From the NCBI GenBank assembly GCA_009838175.1, contig VXSB01000060.1, positions 100,022 through 164,021 on the forward strand: a stretch of 64,000 nucleotides of DNA, read 5' to 3'. Position 1 is the first letter of the stretch. The number at the start of each line of letters is the position of its first letter. The notes beneath the pieces were generated by a model. That model worked only from the letters and a program-made list of their open reading frames with translations, ran no database searches and was not told where the DNA came from. The stretch comes from Chloroflexota bacterium. Lineage in GTDB: Bacteria; Chloroflexota; Dehalococcoidia; Lucifugimonadales; Lucifugimonadaceae. Shown in pieces: positions 50,386 to 59,979 of this stretch. A program made the translations under genes and the position numbers.

Positions 50386-52506
50386 TTACTGGGCAGGCTT
50401 GATCAGGTCCAAGGACACGATGTGCGTGCCTGCCGCATTCGCCCTCATCTCCCATGACTCAATCGAGTTCGGGTTCCAAACCAACGGCTCAGGTATCGCT
50501 GCGATTCCCGAGTTCAACCGCCAGTGACGGTAGTACTCGAGCAACTCGGTGTTGTTCGCAATCCGTTGCGCCTTGTCCAATTCGCCGGCCGTCCTAAGGT
50601 AGTTCTCAAGTACGTATGGAATCTCCATCGCACAACTGAAACCGCCGCGAGACAGTGTCGTGAATACAACGCCCTTCGGGAAGTCCCAAGGAACCGAGTC
50701 ACGAGCGTCGGTGCCTCCACAAGCACTTAAGAACGGCTGGTTCTGCGATCGGTCCACAACTGTCGGTCGCCACACAGGATATCCGTGTCTCACCAAGCTC
50801 GTGCGGATACCTAAGCTGTCCCACATCGCACCTACTGCCGCCTGAATCTCGCCGGCAGTACCCGTGGCTCCACCAACGTGAGGGGTCACGTACATGTCGA
50901 CTTGGAAGCGAATCCCGCGCGACGCAACTGGATAGCCAGCTTCGTCAAGCATCTGAGCAGCCGCTGCGGGATCGTACTCGATGTTCCACTTGTCGTCCCA
51001 TTCCGGCGACCTGATCGAGAAGGCGTTCACGTGAACTAGCCATCCTAGACCGTCGACGATCACATCGTTGATCGTCTCTTTGTCAATCGCAATCGACATC
51101 GCGGTTCGCACCATACGGGCGCGTTCCATGCTTTCGTCATTGCCGTACTCGCCGATCCAGGGGAACTGCTCAGTTGGTTGATAACCGGCACGTTCGACCT
51201 CTACCTGTTGCGGTTCGCCGACTGTGATGTCCGGACAAGAAACTGAACTAGCGCCTTGTGAGCAGTTGTAGTCATACTGCTCCCAGTAGTTTCCTGCGAA
51301 GAAGATGCCTTCTTGGGCGGCCTTACCGCTGTCCGACATCTTGAATCCTTCTTCTAGCAATCCACGAATCGCCTTCAACGAAACGTCGGCTATATCCGCC
51401 TGACCGTTCCGTAACATCGCAATCCGAGTCGACTCTTCCGGAACCTCGTTGACGTTCAAGAACGGCATGTACGCAGGCTGGATGTGGTGTTCAGGGTTCG
51501 ACTCCAACCGAACGATGTTTTGAGGAATGAACTCCTTCAACATGTACGGACCGGTGCCAATAATGTTTTCGTTCGCCCACTCGCGACCGTTCTCATCGAA
51601 CGCCGCCTTGCTGAACGTCCCGTTCGTGCCTGCGAAAGTGTTGAAGTAAGCCTGGTTCCACACGACTGTGAACTGTTTGACCGGTATCTCAACGGTGTAG
51701 TCGTCGACCTTCACCATCGGTTCAACAATCGCCGCATAGTCTCCGGACTGGTTGTGCACACTCTCCGGAGCAATCAGGTCGTTGAAACTCCATACCAAGT
51801 CATCCGCCGTCAACTCACCCCAACCGCGGTGGAACTGAACGCCTTCCTTGACCTTCACCGTGATCTTGCTCAGGTCTTCTGCGACGTCCCAAGTCTCCGC
51901 CAAAACGGGGTCAACAATGTTTGACCCCACTGGTCCGCCGGGTTGGAAGAAGCCTTCGGCAATACTCCACGGCCCGTCCGGTGCACCAGTGCTGTTCAAG
52001 CCCGTCATCGTCAGACCGACACGGTTCTGGACGGCCATCTCCGCAGTGTCTGCCGAGCTCTGTGGCGCGGGCGCTTCCATCATCGCCATCGCGATCGGCG
52101 TCGCCGTCGCAACTACGATCTTCTCGACCTCTTTCTCAACTTCCTTCACTACTTCTTTCTCGACAACCACTTCTTTCTCAACCACAACGGTCTGCACCAC
52201 AGTTTCGCCAGCGACTTGAACTTCCTTTTCGACGACGACGGTCTGAACCACGGTTTCACCGGCGACTTGCACCTCTTTCTCCACCACGACGGTCTGGACC
52301 ACGGTCTGACCCTCAACCACGACCTCCTTCTCCACCACCACGGTTTGGATCACCGTCTCGCCGGGCACGTCGCGTTCCACGACTACGGTATGAACAACCG
52401 TCTCGGTACCGCCACAAGCGATAACCGCAACCATCGCCATCGCGGCCATCGCGCCCAAAACGGCGATCACCGCCCGGTTCCTAATAAACCTAGCTTTGGG
52501 ATTCAT
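50386..52506 (-). CDS. ABC transporter substrate-binding lipoprotein, family 5
   Basis: 706 aa from ATG 52506, eight bases after a strong AGGAGG. Signal ends MVAVIAC (Cys31); then about 105 residues of the 17-residue repeat (four units) and a KEVVKEVEKEVEKIV end. SBP_bac_5 domain: LAETWDVAEDLSKITVKVKE and the DLVWSFNDL stretch; late motifs RGGFSCAMEIPYVLE parallel RGGFSCGFESPDILE of the protein at 33604, so the two form a subfamily. A Cys pair (YNCSQGASSVSCP) could be a disulfide. Ligand unknown. Confidence 0.93.
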   Translation of the reverse strand: MNPKARFIRNRAVIAVLGAMAAMAMVAVIACGGTETVVHTVVVERDVPGETVIQTVVVEKEVVVEGQTVVQTVVVEKEVQVAGETVVQTVVVEKEVQVAGETVVQTVVVEKEVVVEKEVVKEVEKEVEKIVVATATPIAMAMMEAPAPQSSADTAEMAVQNRVGLTMTGLNSTGAPDGPWSIAEGFFQPGGPVGSNIVDPVLAETWDVAEDLSKITVKVKEGVQFHRGWGELTADDLVWSFNDLIAPESVHNQSGDYAAIVEPMVKVDDYTVEIPVKQFTVVWNQAYFNTFAGTNGTFSKAAFDENGREWANENIIGTGPYMLKEFIPQNIVRLESNPEHHIQPAYMPFLNVNEVPEESTRIAMLRNGQADIADVSLKAIRGLLEEGFKMSDSGKAAQEGIFFAGNYWEQYDYNCSQGASSVSCPDITVGEPQQVEVERAGYQPTEQFPWIGEYGNDESMERARMVRTAMSIAIDKETINDVIVDGLGWLVHVNAFSIRSPEWDDKWNIEYDPAAAAQMLDEAGYPVASRGIRFQVDMYVTPHVGGATGTAGEIQAAVGAMWDSLGIRTSLVRHGYPVWRPTVVDRSQNQPFLSACGGTDARDSVPWDFPKGVVFTTLSRGGFSCAMEIPYVLENYLRTAGELDKAQRIANNTELLEYYRHWRLNSGIAAIPEPLVWNPNSIESWEMRANAAGTHIVSLDLIKPAQ
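52090..52404 (-). repeat. 51-base tandem repeat in the sixth binding protein
   Basis: Codes for residues 35-139: 17-residue units ETVVQTVVVEKEVQVAG with small changes, about four copies, followed by a charged VEKEVVKEVEKEVEK stretch. Same unit as at 35314-35640. Confidence 0.8.
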
Positions 52507-52882
52507 TTCGCAACCTCCTCGGTCAAAGTCTGCCGGCCAATGGCGTCACTAAGGCCGCCATCCATACATCTGAAGCATTAACGACAGCGCCGATCCAACC
52601 GAGCAGACAATAATCTTTGAGCACAATCGCCCATTCGTCCCTAGCAGTCTACATCCGTTTCGTAATCTACGCGCCCAAACGGTACGAGAATCGTCGTTAC
52701 CTGAGAAATAATCGTTTAATCTAGGCCGCTTAACCTAGGCGATACAAGTTCAAAATGTGTGAAAATCCTCCATCCAGCAATCGCGTTACCCATCGCCGCC
52801 GCAGATCGATCAGCGCAACGGTCTTTGAACCCCTAATCAGAGCCATGTACTCCCAATCTGATGGCATCGAATCCCGAAAGTG

Positions 52883-52911
52883 TTGCACCAGCCTAAGACA
52901 TGCCTTACAAT
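52883..52911 (+). promoter_or_regulatory. 16S rRNA promoter
   Basis: TTGCAC (52883-52888), 17-base spacer, TACAAT (52906-52911). Transcription would start near 52918, about 60 bases before the 5' arm of the 16S processing stem. The rest of the 52507-53014 gap shows no supported gene; an 82-codon minus-strand ORF covers this promoter and is not credible. Confidence 0.65.
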
Positions 52912-52978
52912 AAGCGGTTACCGAGAAACGGAATCTCACCCGGAGACGGGCTTCAGAGAGCCGATTTTCGGCAAGCAT

Positions 52979-53011
52979 CTTGACAACTGAAGAGCGGAAA
53001 GAACAGACGTC
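52979..53011 (+). promoter_or_regulatory. 5' arm of the pre-16S processing stem
   Basis: 33 bases (CTTGACAACTGAAGAGCGG...) that are complementary at 30 positions to 54793-54825 beyond the 16S gene. The long helix would bring the ends of 16S together for RNase III-type cleavage. It ends four bases before the mature 5' end. Confidence 0.75.
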
Positions 53012-53014
53012 AGT

Positions 53015-54835
<1,821 letters not shown>

Positions 54836-54861
54836 CGTGAGCCAACCGGCTCACGTTTTTT
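54836..54861 (+). terminator. Terminator of the 16S rRNA unit
   Basis: CGTGAGCC-AACC-GGCTCACG stem followed by six T. A clear intrinsic terminator, showing that 16S is transcribed alone. Confidence 0.9.
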
Positions 54862-54902
54862 CGTTTGACGGGCCCCAGTTCTATGGGCGCGGTTTCGATA
54901 TA

Positions 54903-54933
54903 TGGACACATTCCATGTCTAGACGCTTACAAT
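54903..54933 (+). promoter_or_regulatory. Possible promoter of the toxin-antitoxin operon
   Basis: TACAAT at 54928-54933 with TGGACA at 54903-54908, a long 19-base spacer. The -35 area contains a loose inverted repeat (GGACA ... TGTC, 54904-54920) where the antitoxin could bind to regulate itself, as is usual for this family. Confidence 0.4.
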
Positions 54934-54956
54934 GACCACTACAGGAGGTTCCAAGC

Positions 54957-55208
54957 ATGAAGACAATCGGAGCGGCCAAATTCAAGGAGCAGTGCTTGGC
55001 CCTGATGGATCAACTCGACCATGAAGGCCTGGTGATCACTAAACGCGGAAAACCTGTCGCGCGACTGATCCGCTACGAAAACAATTGCGGACATCTCATC
55101 GGCAGCATGAAAGACGAAATTGAGATCTTAGGCGATATATTCAGTACCGGCATTCGGTGGGAAGCCGAGGGCGATGATTGGGGCGCTAACGACGATGATC
55201 AATCTTGA
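54957..55208 (+). CDS. Type II antitoxin, Phd/YefM family
   Basis: 83 aa with AGGAGG nine bases upstream. MKTIGAAKFKEQCLALMDQL and VITKRGKPVARLIRY are the Phd/YefM DNA-binding fold; the acidic C-terminus (WEAEGDDWGANDDDQS) would wrap the toxin. The antitoxin binds and blocks the PIN toxin encoded next and represses its own promoter. It overlaps the toxin start by 14 bases, the usual coupled arrangement. Confidence 0.9.
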   Translation: MKTIGAAKFKEQCLALMDQLDHEGLVITKRGKPVARLIRYENNCGHLIGSMKDEIEILGDIFSTGIRWEAEGDDWGANDDDQS

Positions 55209-55557
55209 CACACACGTCGTCATCTTCGCGCTTGAAGACAACCTGAACTTGGCCGAACGAGAAGCGATGCAAACCGAGGATTGGGCCATTTCACCTATCG
55301 TTTTGTGGGAGATCGCGAAGCTGGTCGAGAGACGACGCCTCAACTTGAACCTCGATGGGCATCGCTTCAATCAGTTTTTGAACAGCGTCGATGTGATCCC
55401 GATAGACATCAACATCGCACGTACCTGCGCAAGACTCGATTTCCGTAGCGATCCAGCAGATCAATTAATCGCCGCTACCAGCATCGTCTACGGCATACCG
55501 CTCGTAACGCGAGACAGAGTTATCCGGCAATCAAAGCTAGTGCATTTTGCAACATGA
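55195..55557 (+). CDS. PIN-domain toxin, VapC-like
   Basis: 120 aa from ATG 55195 (MINLDTHVVIFAL); ATG 55174 adds seven residues with no family match. PIN acidic residues are visible: D5 in LDTH, E35-type in SPIVLWEIAKL, and DPADQLIAATS and VTRDRVIRQ near the C-terminus. PIN toxins cleave RNA, often tRNA or rRNA, when freed from antitoxin. Its stop codon overlaps the start of the cytochrome c gene (ATGA). Confidence 0.92.
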   Translation: MINLDTHVVIFALEDNLNLAEREAMQTEDWAISPIVLWEIAKLVERRRLNLNLDGHRFNQFLNSVDVIPIDINIARTCARLDFRSDPADQLIAATSIVYGIPLVTRDRVIRQSKLVHFAT

Positions 55558-55997
55558 AGACTTTCCGTCGCGCTCTTTTCATACGATCGACCGCAATCGT
55601 GTTGACATGTGCATCAGTTAGCTTGATCATCGTCAGCGGTTGTACGACCGATGATGAACCAGCCGAACTCGACAATGTGCCGCCGCCGACCGCGAGGAGC
55701 GGAGTCAAACCCTACTCTGGCGAAGAATCATTTCAAAACCGATGCGCCGTCTGTCACGGACAACAAGCCGACGGCACCGCAACCGGGCCGCCCCTAGTCA
55801 ACCGCCTCTACGAAATTGGCCATCATCCCAACTTCTCCTTCCACAACGCCGTTAACAAAGGCGTGATCGCGCACCACTGGAACTTCGGCGACATGCCGCC
55901 GATCCCCAACGTCAAGCCCGCCGAGATCAACGCCATCATCTGCCACGTCCGCGACCTCCAACGCGCCGAAGGGATAGCCGCTGGCGAGCCTTGCTGA
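55554..55997 (+). CDS. c-type cytochrome lipoprotein
   Basis: 147 aa. Signal of a lipoprotein (SLIIVSGC, Cys near residue 29), a short Pro-rich linker, then one class I cytochrome c domain with heme motif CAVCH and axial Met in DMPPI. It would carry electrons on the outer face of the membrane. It starts in the stop codon of the PIN toxin, and no partner oxidase or dehydrogenase lies nearby. The C-terminal ICHV and EPC cysteines may pair. Confidence 0.88.
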   Translation: MKTFRRALFIRSTAIVLTCASVSLIIVSGCTTDDEPAELDNVPPPTARSGVKPYSGEESFQNRCAVCHGQQADGTATGPPLVNRLYEIGHHPNFSFHNAVNKGVIAHHWNFGDMPPIPNVKPAEINAIICHVRDLQRAEGIAAGEPC

Positions 55998-56037
55998 AAT
56001 CGCTAATCTAACCTTGACGATTAGATCAGAAAATCGT

Positions 56038-56577
56038 ATGAACGGAAATCGACAACAGAGACCGCACGTCAAACCCACCACGCAGACCTATCCGAGACGG
56101 GTTACCAACATCCGCGAGGCTTCGGGACGGCATGCTGCGGAGGTCAGCCAGACGACTGGTGGTGGCTACCTCACCGACATGCAAGGTTTCGCGTTGCCTT
56201 TGATTTTCGTGATGATCGTGTTGATGGTGACGGTATTCAAGATCTTCTTACCAGATCCCTTCCCAACTCCATTGGCGGTGATCGGCCTGTTGGCGGCAAT
56301 CGGTGCTCTTGGTAGCGGCGTGTTTCTGTCTTACCTTGGTCTACGCAGCGCCCAAACGGTCGACTACATCGACGTGTCAAGACTGAAACGAACTTCGATG
56401 TTCCTTCACATCGTTGAAGCAGTGTTGATCGTTGTTTGGCTGAACTGGTTAATCGAGACCATAGCGGTGACGGGGGCGATTTCGGGTCCGATATTCTTGA
56501 TCGCCCTGATCATGATCATCGCACTCAGGATTCGCCGTGGCCGACTAACGCGTCGGCGACAGCTTTGGGAACGTTGA
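56038..56577 (+). CDS. Small membrane protein of unknown function
   Basis: 179 aa from ATG 56038 (TTG 56014 is an alternative; no ribosome-binding site for either). A polar N-terminus of about 50 residues is followed by four hydrophobic segments (FALPLIFVMIVLMVTVF, AVIGLLAAIGALGSGVFL, IVEAVLIVVWLNWLI, ISGPIFLIALIMIIAL) and a basic tail. No motif is recognised. It follows the cytochrome c gene by 40 bases on the same strand and may be co-transcribed. Confidence 0.6.
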   Translation: MNGNRQQRPHVKPTTQTYPRRVTNIREASGRHAAEVSQTTGGGYLTDMQGFALPLIFVMIVLMVTVFKIFLPDPFPTPLAVIGLLAAIGALGSGVFLSYLGLRSAQTVDYIDVSRLKRTSMFLHIVEAVLIVVWLNWLIETIAVTGAISGPIFLIALIMIIALRIRRGRLTRRRQLWER

Positions 56578-56616
56578 ATCCCTACGATTCACGCGGCCTG
56601 GCTCAAGAAACGAAAG

Positions 56617-57897
56617 TCAATCAAACATCCCCCGCCACTCGGCGTCGTCATGCTGATGTTTGCTGGGGTAGTCGAAGAAGTAGTACTGCTGGCGGGATGG
56701 GACGGTTGGGTCAGGGGCGAAGCGGTGGCGCCATTTGGGGAGTTCGTTGGCGTAGCGCTCTTCGGCGCGGGAGATGGCATCTTCGTCGATCTCTACGCCT
56801 AGGCCGGGTCCCTCAGGTGGGGTTAGTGCGCCGTCTTCGTAGGTGAATGGTTCGGTGATTATGTCTTCCGACGGTGGGAGGAGTTTGGTGTAGGCGGAAT
56901 CGACTGGCCAGATGAAGTTCGGCGTGGCAGTTACGAGGTGGAGTTGCGCGGCGGTGGCGATGCCGGTCTCGCCGGGTGAGGAGTGGCAAGAGACTTTGAG
57001 CCCGCCAGCTTCAGCGATGGCGGCGCAGCGTTGGGTCTCCAAAAATCCCCCGTTTATGACGACATCTAGGTGGATAGCATCGCAGGCGCGGTGCATGACG
57101 AGTTCGAGGATCTGCTCTTTGGTTGTGCGGGCAGGGCCGTCGCAGAGGATCGGTATGTCGGTATGTCGGCTTACCTCGGCGAGGGCGCGGACGCTGGTGG
57201 AATCGACCGGTTCTTCGACGTGTGACGGATCGTACGGCTCCATTTTTCGGAGCATGCGTATGGCTTCCAGCTGCGAATAGGAGCCGTTGCAGTCGTAGCC
57301 AAGTTCTATGCGTGGTCCGGCTGCTTCTCGGGCGGCTGCGACGCATTCGATATCGAACTCGGGGTTGAGTCCGATCTTGATCTTGAATGACTTGAATCCG
57401 GCGGCAACCGCACGTTTGACCTCATCTGCGCACTTGTCCGGCGATTTCGCGCCCATCCAGTAGCGCGCTTCGACGCGGTCGCGGTATTTGCCGCCGATGA
57501 GGTTGTAGATCGGTTGGTTGGCTGCCTTTCCTATGATGTCCCAAAGGGCTTGGTCGATGGATCCGGTGATGTTGAGCGCGGAGGATGCGCTGGTGTCGAG
57601 TAGGTGTCCGATTTTGGTAGTGACTTGGCCGGTAAGGTTCATGCCACGCTCGATCGAGTTGATGTCGTGTGGGTCGCGGCCGATTAGTCGGGATTTGATC
57701 TGCTCGAATAGGCGTTGGTCGCCTCCGGCGCCGATGCTGGTTTCGCCAAGTCCAGTGATGCCCTCGTCGGTGTCGATGAAGATGATGGTTTTGATGGCGG
57801 CGAAGCGGGAGCCGTACCACATGGTTACCGGCTCGTGTTTGCCCAGCGTTGATAGCGGGATGCAGATGTTGCGGGTGCGGATGTCGGTGATCTTCAT
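56617..57897 (-). CDS. Mandelate racemase/muconate-lactonizing family protein
   Basis: 426 aa. Capping domain IFIDTDEGITGLGETSIG; the barrel has the catalytic K-x-K pair in SFKIKIGLN, metal-ligand regions YDCNGSYSQ, HVEEPVD and ILCDGPAR, and SCHSSPGETG in place of the usual His-loop. The K-x-K motif is that of the MLE/racemase branch, so it is not the same type as the gene at 42245. Substrate unknown, a carboxylate or sugar acid is likely. Seven bases downstream of the LLM gene, probably one transcript. Confidence 0.88.
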   Translation of the reverse strand: MKITDIRTRNICIPLSTLGKHEPVTMWYGSRFAAIKTIIFIDTDEGITGLGETSIGAGGDQRLFEQIKSRLIGRDPHDINSIERGMNLTGQVTTKIGHLLDTSASSALNITGSIDQALWDIIGKAANQPIYNLIGGKYRDRVEARYWMGAKSPDKCADEVKRAVAAGFKSFKIKIGLNPEFDIECVAAAREAAGPRIELGYDCNGSYSQLEAIRMLRKMEPYDPSHVEEPVDSTSVRALAEVSRHTDIPILCDGPARTTKEQILELVMHRACDAIHLDVVINGGFLETQRCAAIAEAGGLKVSCHSSPGETGIATAAQLHLVTATPNFIWPVDSAYTKLLPPSEDIITEPFTYEDGALTPPEGPGLGVEIDEDAISRAEERYANELPKWRHRFAPDPTVPSRQQYYFFDYPSKHQHDDAEWRGMFD

Positions 57898-57903
57898 GGA
57901 TGA

Positions 57904-59076
57904 TCACCCACCGTTATTGAAATGTGGCATGACGTCTTCTGCGAAGCGGTGCATCTGCTCTAGGGTCGCGGATTCGGGCATACCCATACCGGTGATGCCG
58001 ATGTTTACTTCTTCGAGGCCGGGGTAGCGCTCTTGGACTTCGAGGAGTTTTTCGGTTACGAGGTCGGCGGGGCCGGCGAAGAAGCCGCCGGATTTGACGT
58101 CTTCGTCGATTGTGGGTAGGTCGGCGGTTAGGAGTTGGGCGGGATCGTTGGAGTTGATGGCGTCTACTTGGGCATCGGAGAGGCCGCGGACGAAGCCGAG
58201 AGGACCGAACATTTTGACGCGTTCTTCGGCCCAGAGGCGGGATTCTTCGATAGCTTGTTCGGGAGTATCGGCGATGTACACGGAGAAGGAGATGATGAGG
58301 TCGCCGCCGAGTTCGCGTTCGCGGCCGTGTTCGGCTTGGACTTCTTGCCATTTGTGGACGACGACGTCGGATGCTCCTCCGGGTGCCGCGCCGCCGCCGA
58401 TCATTCCTTTGATGCCGTATTTGGCCATGAAATTGAGGCCGCGTTCGGATGCTGACACGACAGGCTGCCACCATTCGACGGGGTATTTCGGTCGTGGCAC
58501 GAGGGTGATTTCTTCGAGTTCGTAGCCGCGGTAGGGGACTCGTGGCGGGATTTCGTAATGCTTGCCGTGGTGCGAAAAGGCAGGTTCGTTGAATGCTTTC
58601 CACATGACATCGACCTGTTCTTCGAAGAGTTCGCGGTTGGCGTCTTGGTCGATGATGGGGTTGCCGAAAACTTCGACTTCGCGGGAGTGGTAGCCGCGGC
58701 CGATGCCGAAGCGGACGCGGCCGTCGGTGAGGATGTCGGCGGTGGCGTAGTCTTCGGCGAGGCGGAGGGGGTGCCACATGGGGTTGATGTTGAATCCGCA
58801 ACCGAATCGGAGGTCTTTCGTGAGGTGTGCGAGGTGGACGAAGAGCATCAAAAGGTTTGGAATGCACTCGTATCCTTCGCGCTGGAAGTGGTGTTCAGCG
58901 CCCCAGAAGGTATCAAAACCTAGTTTGTCCATGGTTTTGGCGAACGATTCTGACTTTTTGAAGACGGTCGCGAGTTGTTCGTCGGGCAGCCATCGTTCGT
59001 TTGCGGGCGTGCCGGCGTAGCCGATGTCGTCCATGTCGACACAGCCGGCGTAGAGGACTCCGAATTTGTTGATCAT
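57904..59076 (-). CDS. LLM-class flavin-dependent oxidoreductase
   Basis: 390 aa luciferase-like barrel: MDKLGFDTFWGAEHHFQREG, LTKDLRFGCGFNINPMWHPL, GRVRFGIGRGYHSREVEVFG and a C-terminal VTEKLLEVQERYPGLEEVN. It differs from the LLM protein at 40207 in these motifs and is another subfamily. The enzyme would use reduced flavin, or F420, to oxidise an unknown compound. First gene of an operon with the enolase-superfamily gene; oxygenation followed by processing of an acid is a possible pathway order. Confidence 0.88.
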   Translation of the reverse strand: MINKFGVLYAGCVDMDDIGYAGTPANERWLPDEQLATVFKKSESFAKTMDKLGFDTFWGAEHHFQREGYECIPNLLMLFVHLAHLTKDLRFGCGFNINPMWHPLRLAEDYATADILTDGRVRFGIGRGYHSREVEVFGNPIIDQDANRELFEEQVDVMWKAFNEPAFSHHGKHYEIPPRVPYRGYELEEITLVPRPKYPVEWWQPVVSASERGLNFMAKYGIKGMIGGGAAPGGASDVVVHKWQEVQAEHGRERELGGDLIISFSVYIADTPEQAIEESRLWAEERVKMFGPLGFVRGLSDAQVDAINSNDPAQLLTADLPTIDEDVKSGGFFAGPADLVTEKLLEVQERYPGLEEVNIGITGMGMPESATLEQMHRFAEDVMPHFNNGG

Positions 59077-59120
59077 GATGGTGGGATTATCGCATAGTGG
59101 TGGGTGAAATTGTTGGATGT

Positions 59121-59229
59121 CGCGTTGCCGCCATTGCCGCTAGATTGCCGCCGATTCCGGCAATTTTCGGCAATCAGCGGCAATTTAAGGGGGATCTTGC
59201 CGCTGCTAACGGCAATTTGGCGGCAAGAT
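59121..59229. repeat. Cluster of TTGCCG/CGGCAA motifs
   Basis: Nine copies of a six-base motif in 109 bases, four as TTGCCG and five as CGGCAA. They build nested inverted repeats, for example ATCTTGCCGC (59194-59203) with GCGGCAAGAT (59220-59229) and GATTGCCG (59143-59150) with CGGCAATC (59168-59175). It lies between divergent genes, LLM (minus) and nucleotidyltransferase (plus), so it could be a regulator-binding array or a remnant of a mobile element. Confidence 0.6.
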
Positions 59230-59347
59230 TAGTTTCTGAACAAGTTCAAAAAGTTGTCTGAGCAGAGATTTGATGGATTCTAGGGATGGAAGGATTTTGG
59301 GTGTGACACTGTCTGGGTGGCGGGTGTGTTGAGGCGGTACACTGGAT

Positions 59348-59659
59348 ATGATGACGACGAAATCGAAATTGAGTCGGGAGGATGTCTTGGAGCTTCTTCG
59401 GCGCCACAAGGAAGTTCTGAGGGAGCGTTTCGGTGTGACTGAGATTTCGTTGTTCGGGTCGTTTGCGCGTGATGAGGCGACGGAGGATAGTGACGTTGAC
59501 GTGGTGGTGGAATTCGATGAAACTCCGAGTTGGCATGTTTTCTTCGGTGCTCAGCGTTACATCGAGAACATCTCGGGACGGTCGGTGGATCTGGTGCGTT
59601 CGGGCAATATCCGAAAGGAGCTTCGACCGTACGTCGAGATAGATTTGACCAAGGTTTGA
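59348..59659 (+). CDS. MNT-type nucleotidyltransferase domain protein (MntA-like)
   Basis: 103 aa starting with two ATG codons (59348, 59351). Minimal nucleotidyltransferase fold with ISLFGSFARDEATEDSDVDV: the G-S-F motif and D-x-D metal site. In known HEPN/MNT pairs such proteins AMPylate or otherwise silence a HEPN RNase toxin. No HEPN gene is found downstream; the next 120 bases have only a Cys/Trp-rich 49-codon ORF (ATG 59665) that I do not call. So it is an orphan antitoxin or acts alone. It opens the defence segment that ends with McrBC. Confidence 0.85.
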   Translation: MMTTKSKLSREDVLELLRRHKEVLRERFGVTEISLFGSFARDEATEDSDVDVVVEFDETPSWHVFFGAQRYIENISGRSVDLVRSGNIRKELRPYVEIDLTKV

Positions 59660-59788
59660 GGTGGATGTTTTGAACTATGATGGCGATGATTTTGATGTTG
59701 GCGATTGGAAGCAGTGGTGTGGGTTCATGTGCGAGTGTATGATCGGGGGTTGGCGGAGCGAATGTTGGTTCAGTGCTGGAGGTAACGC

Positions 59789-59935
59789 ATGTCTGATCGC
59801 CGGGAAGTGAATGTGGAACGGCCGGAGCATAGCTGGATACCGTTTTATCGGAAGTTGGCGGAGATGTCCTTTTTTGATGTGACATCGTTTAGCGGAATTG
59901 CGCGCGGGAGAGACCACAACTGCGACAGAACTTGA
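59789..59935 (+). pseudogene. Remnant of an McrB-like N-terminus
   Basis: 48-codon ORF with a good ribosome-binding site (GGAGG seven bases upstream). The middle reads ERPEHSWIPFYRKLAEM, which resembles the segment MPEDSWVPFHLEVGRKL (residues 325-341) of the McrB-like protein just downstream. After AEM the sequence turns unrelated and stops. I read it as the start of a lost gene of the same kind, cut short by deletion; a real small protein is possible but less likely. Confidence 0.45.
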
Positions 59936-59979
59936 AATATCCTCATTGCTGATCGGATGTGTAGTTCAAGGAGTGATCG

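Noticed and set aside
52730-52978. 82-codon minus-strand ORF upstream of 16S
   Set aside because: It covers the likely rRNA promoter and has no family features or ribosome-binding site.
59121-59229. CRISPR or tandem repeat array
   Set aside because: The unit is six bases in both orientations with uneven spacing, so it is neither a CRISPR array nor a simple tandem repeat.
59665-59811. 49-codon ORF as a HEPN partner for the MNT gene
   Set aside because: Too short, rich in Cys, Trp and Gly, and without the R-x4-6-H motif of HEPN proteins.
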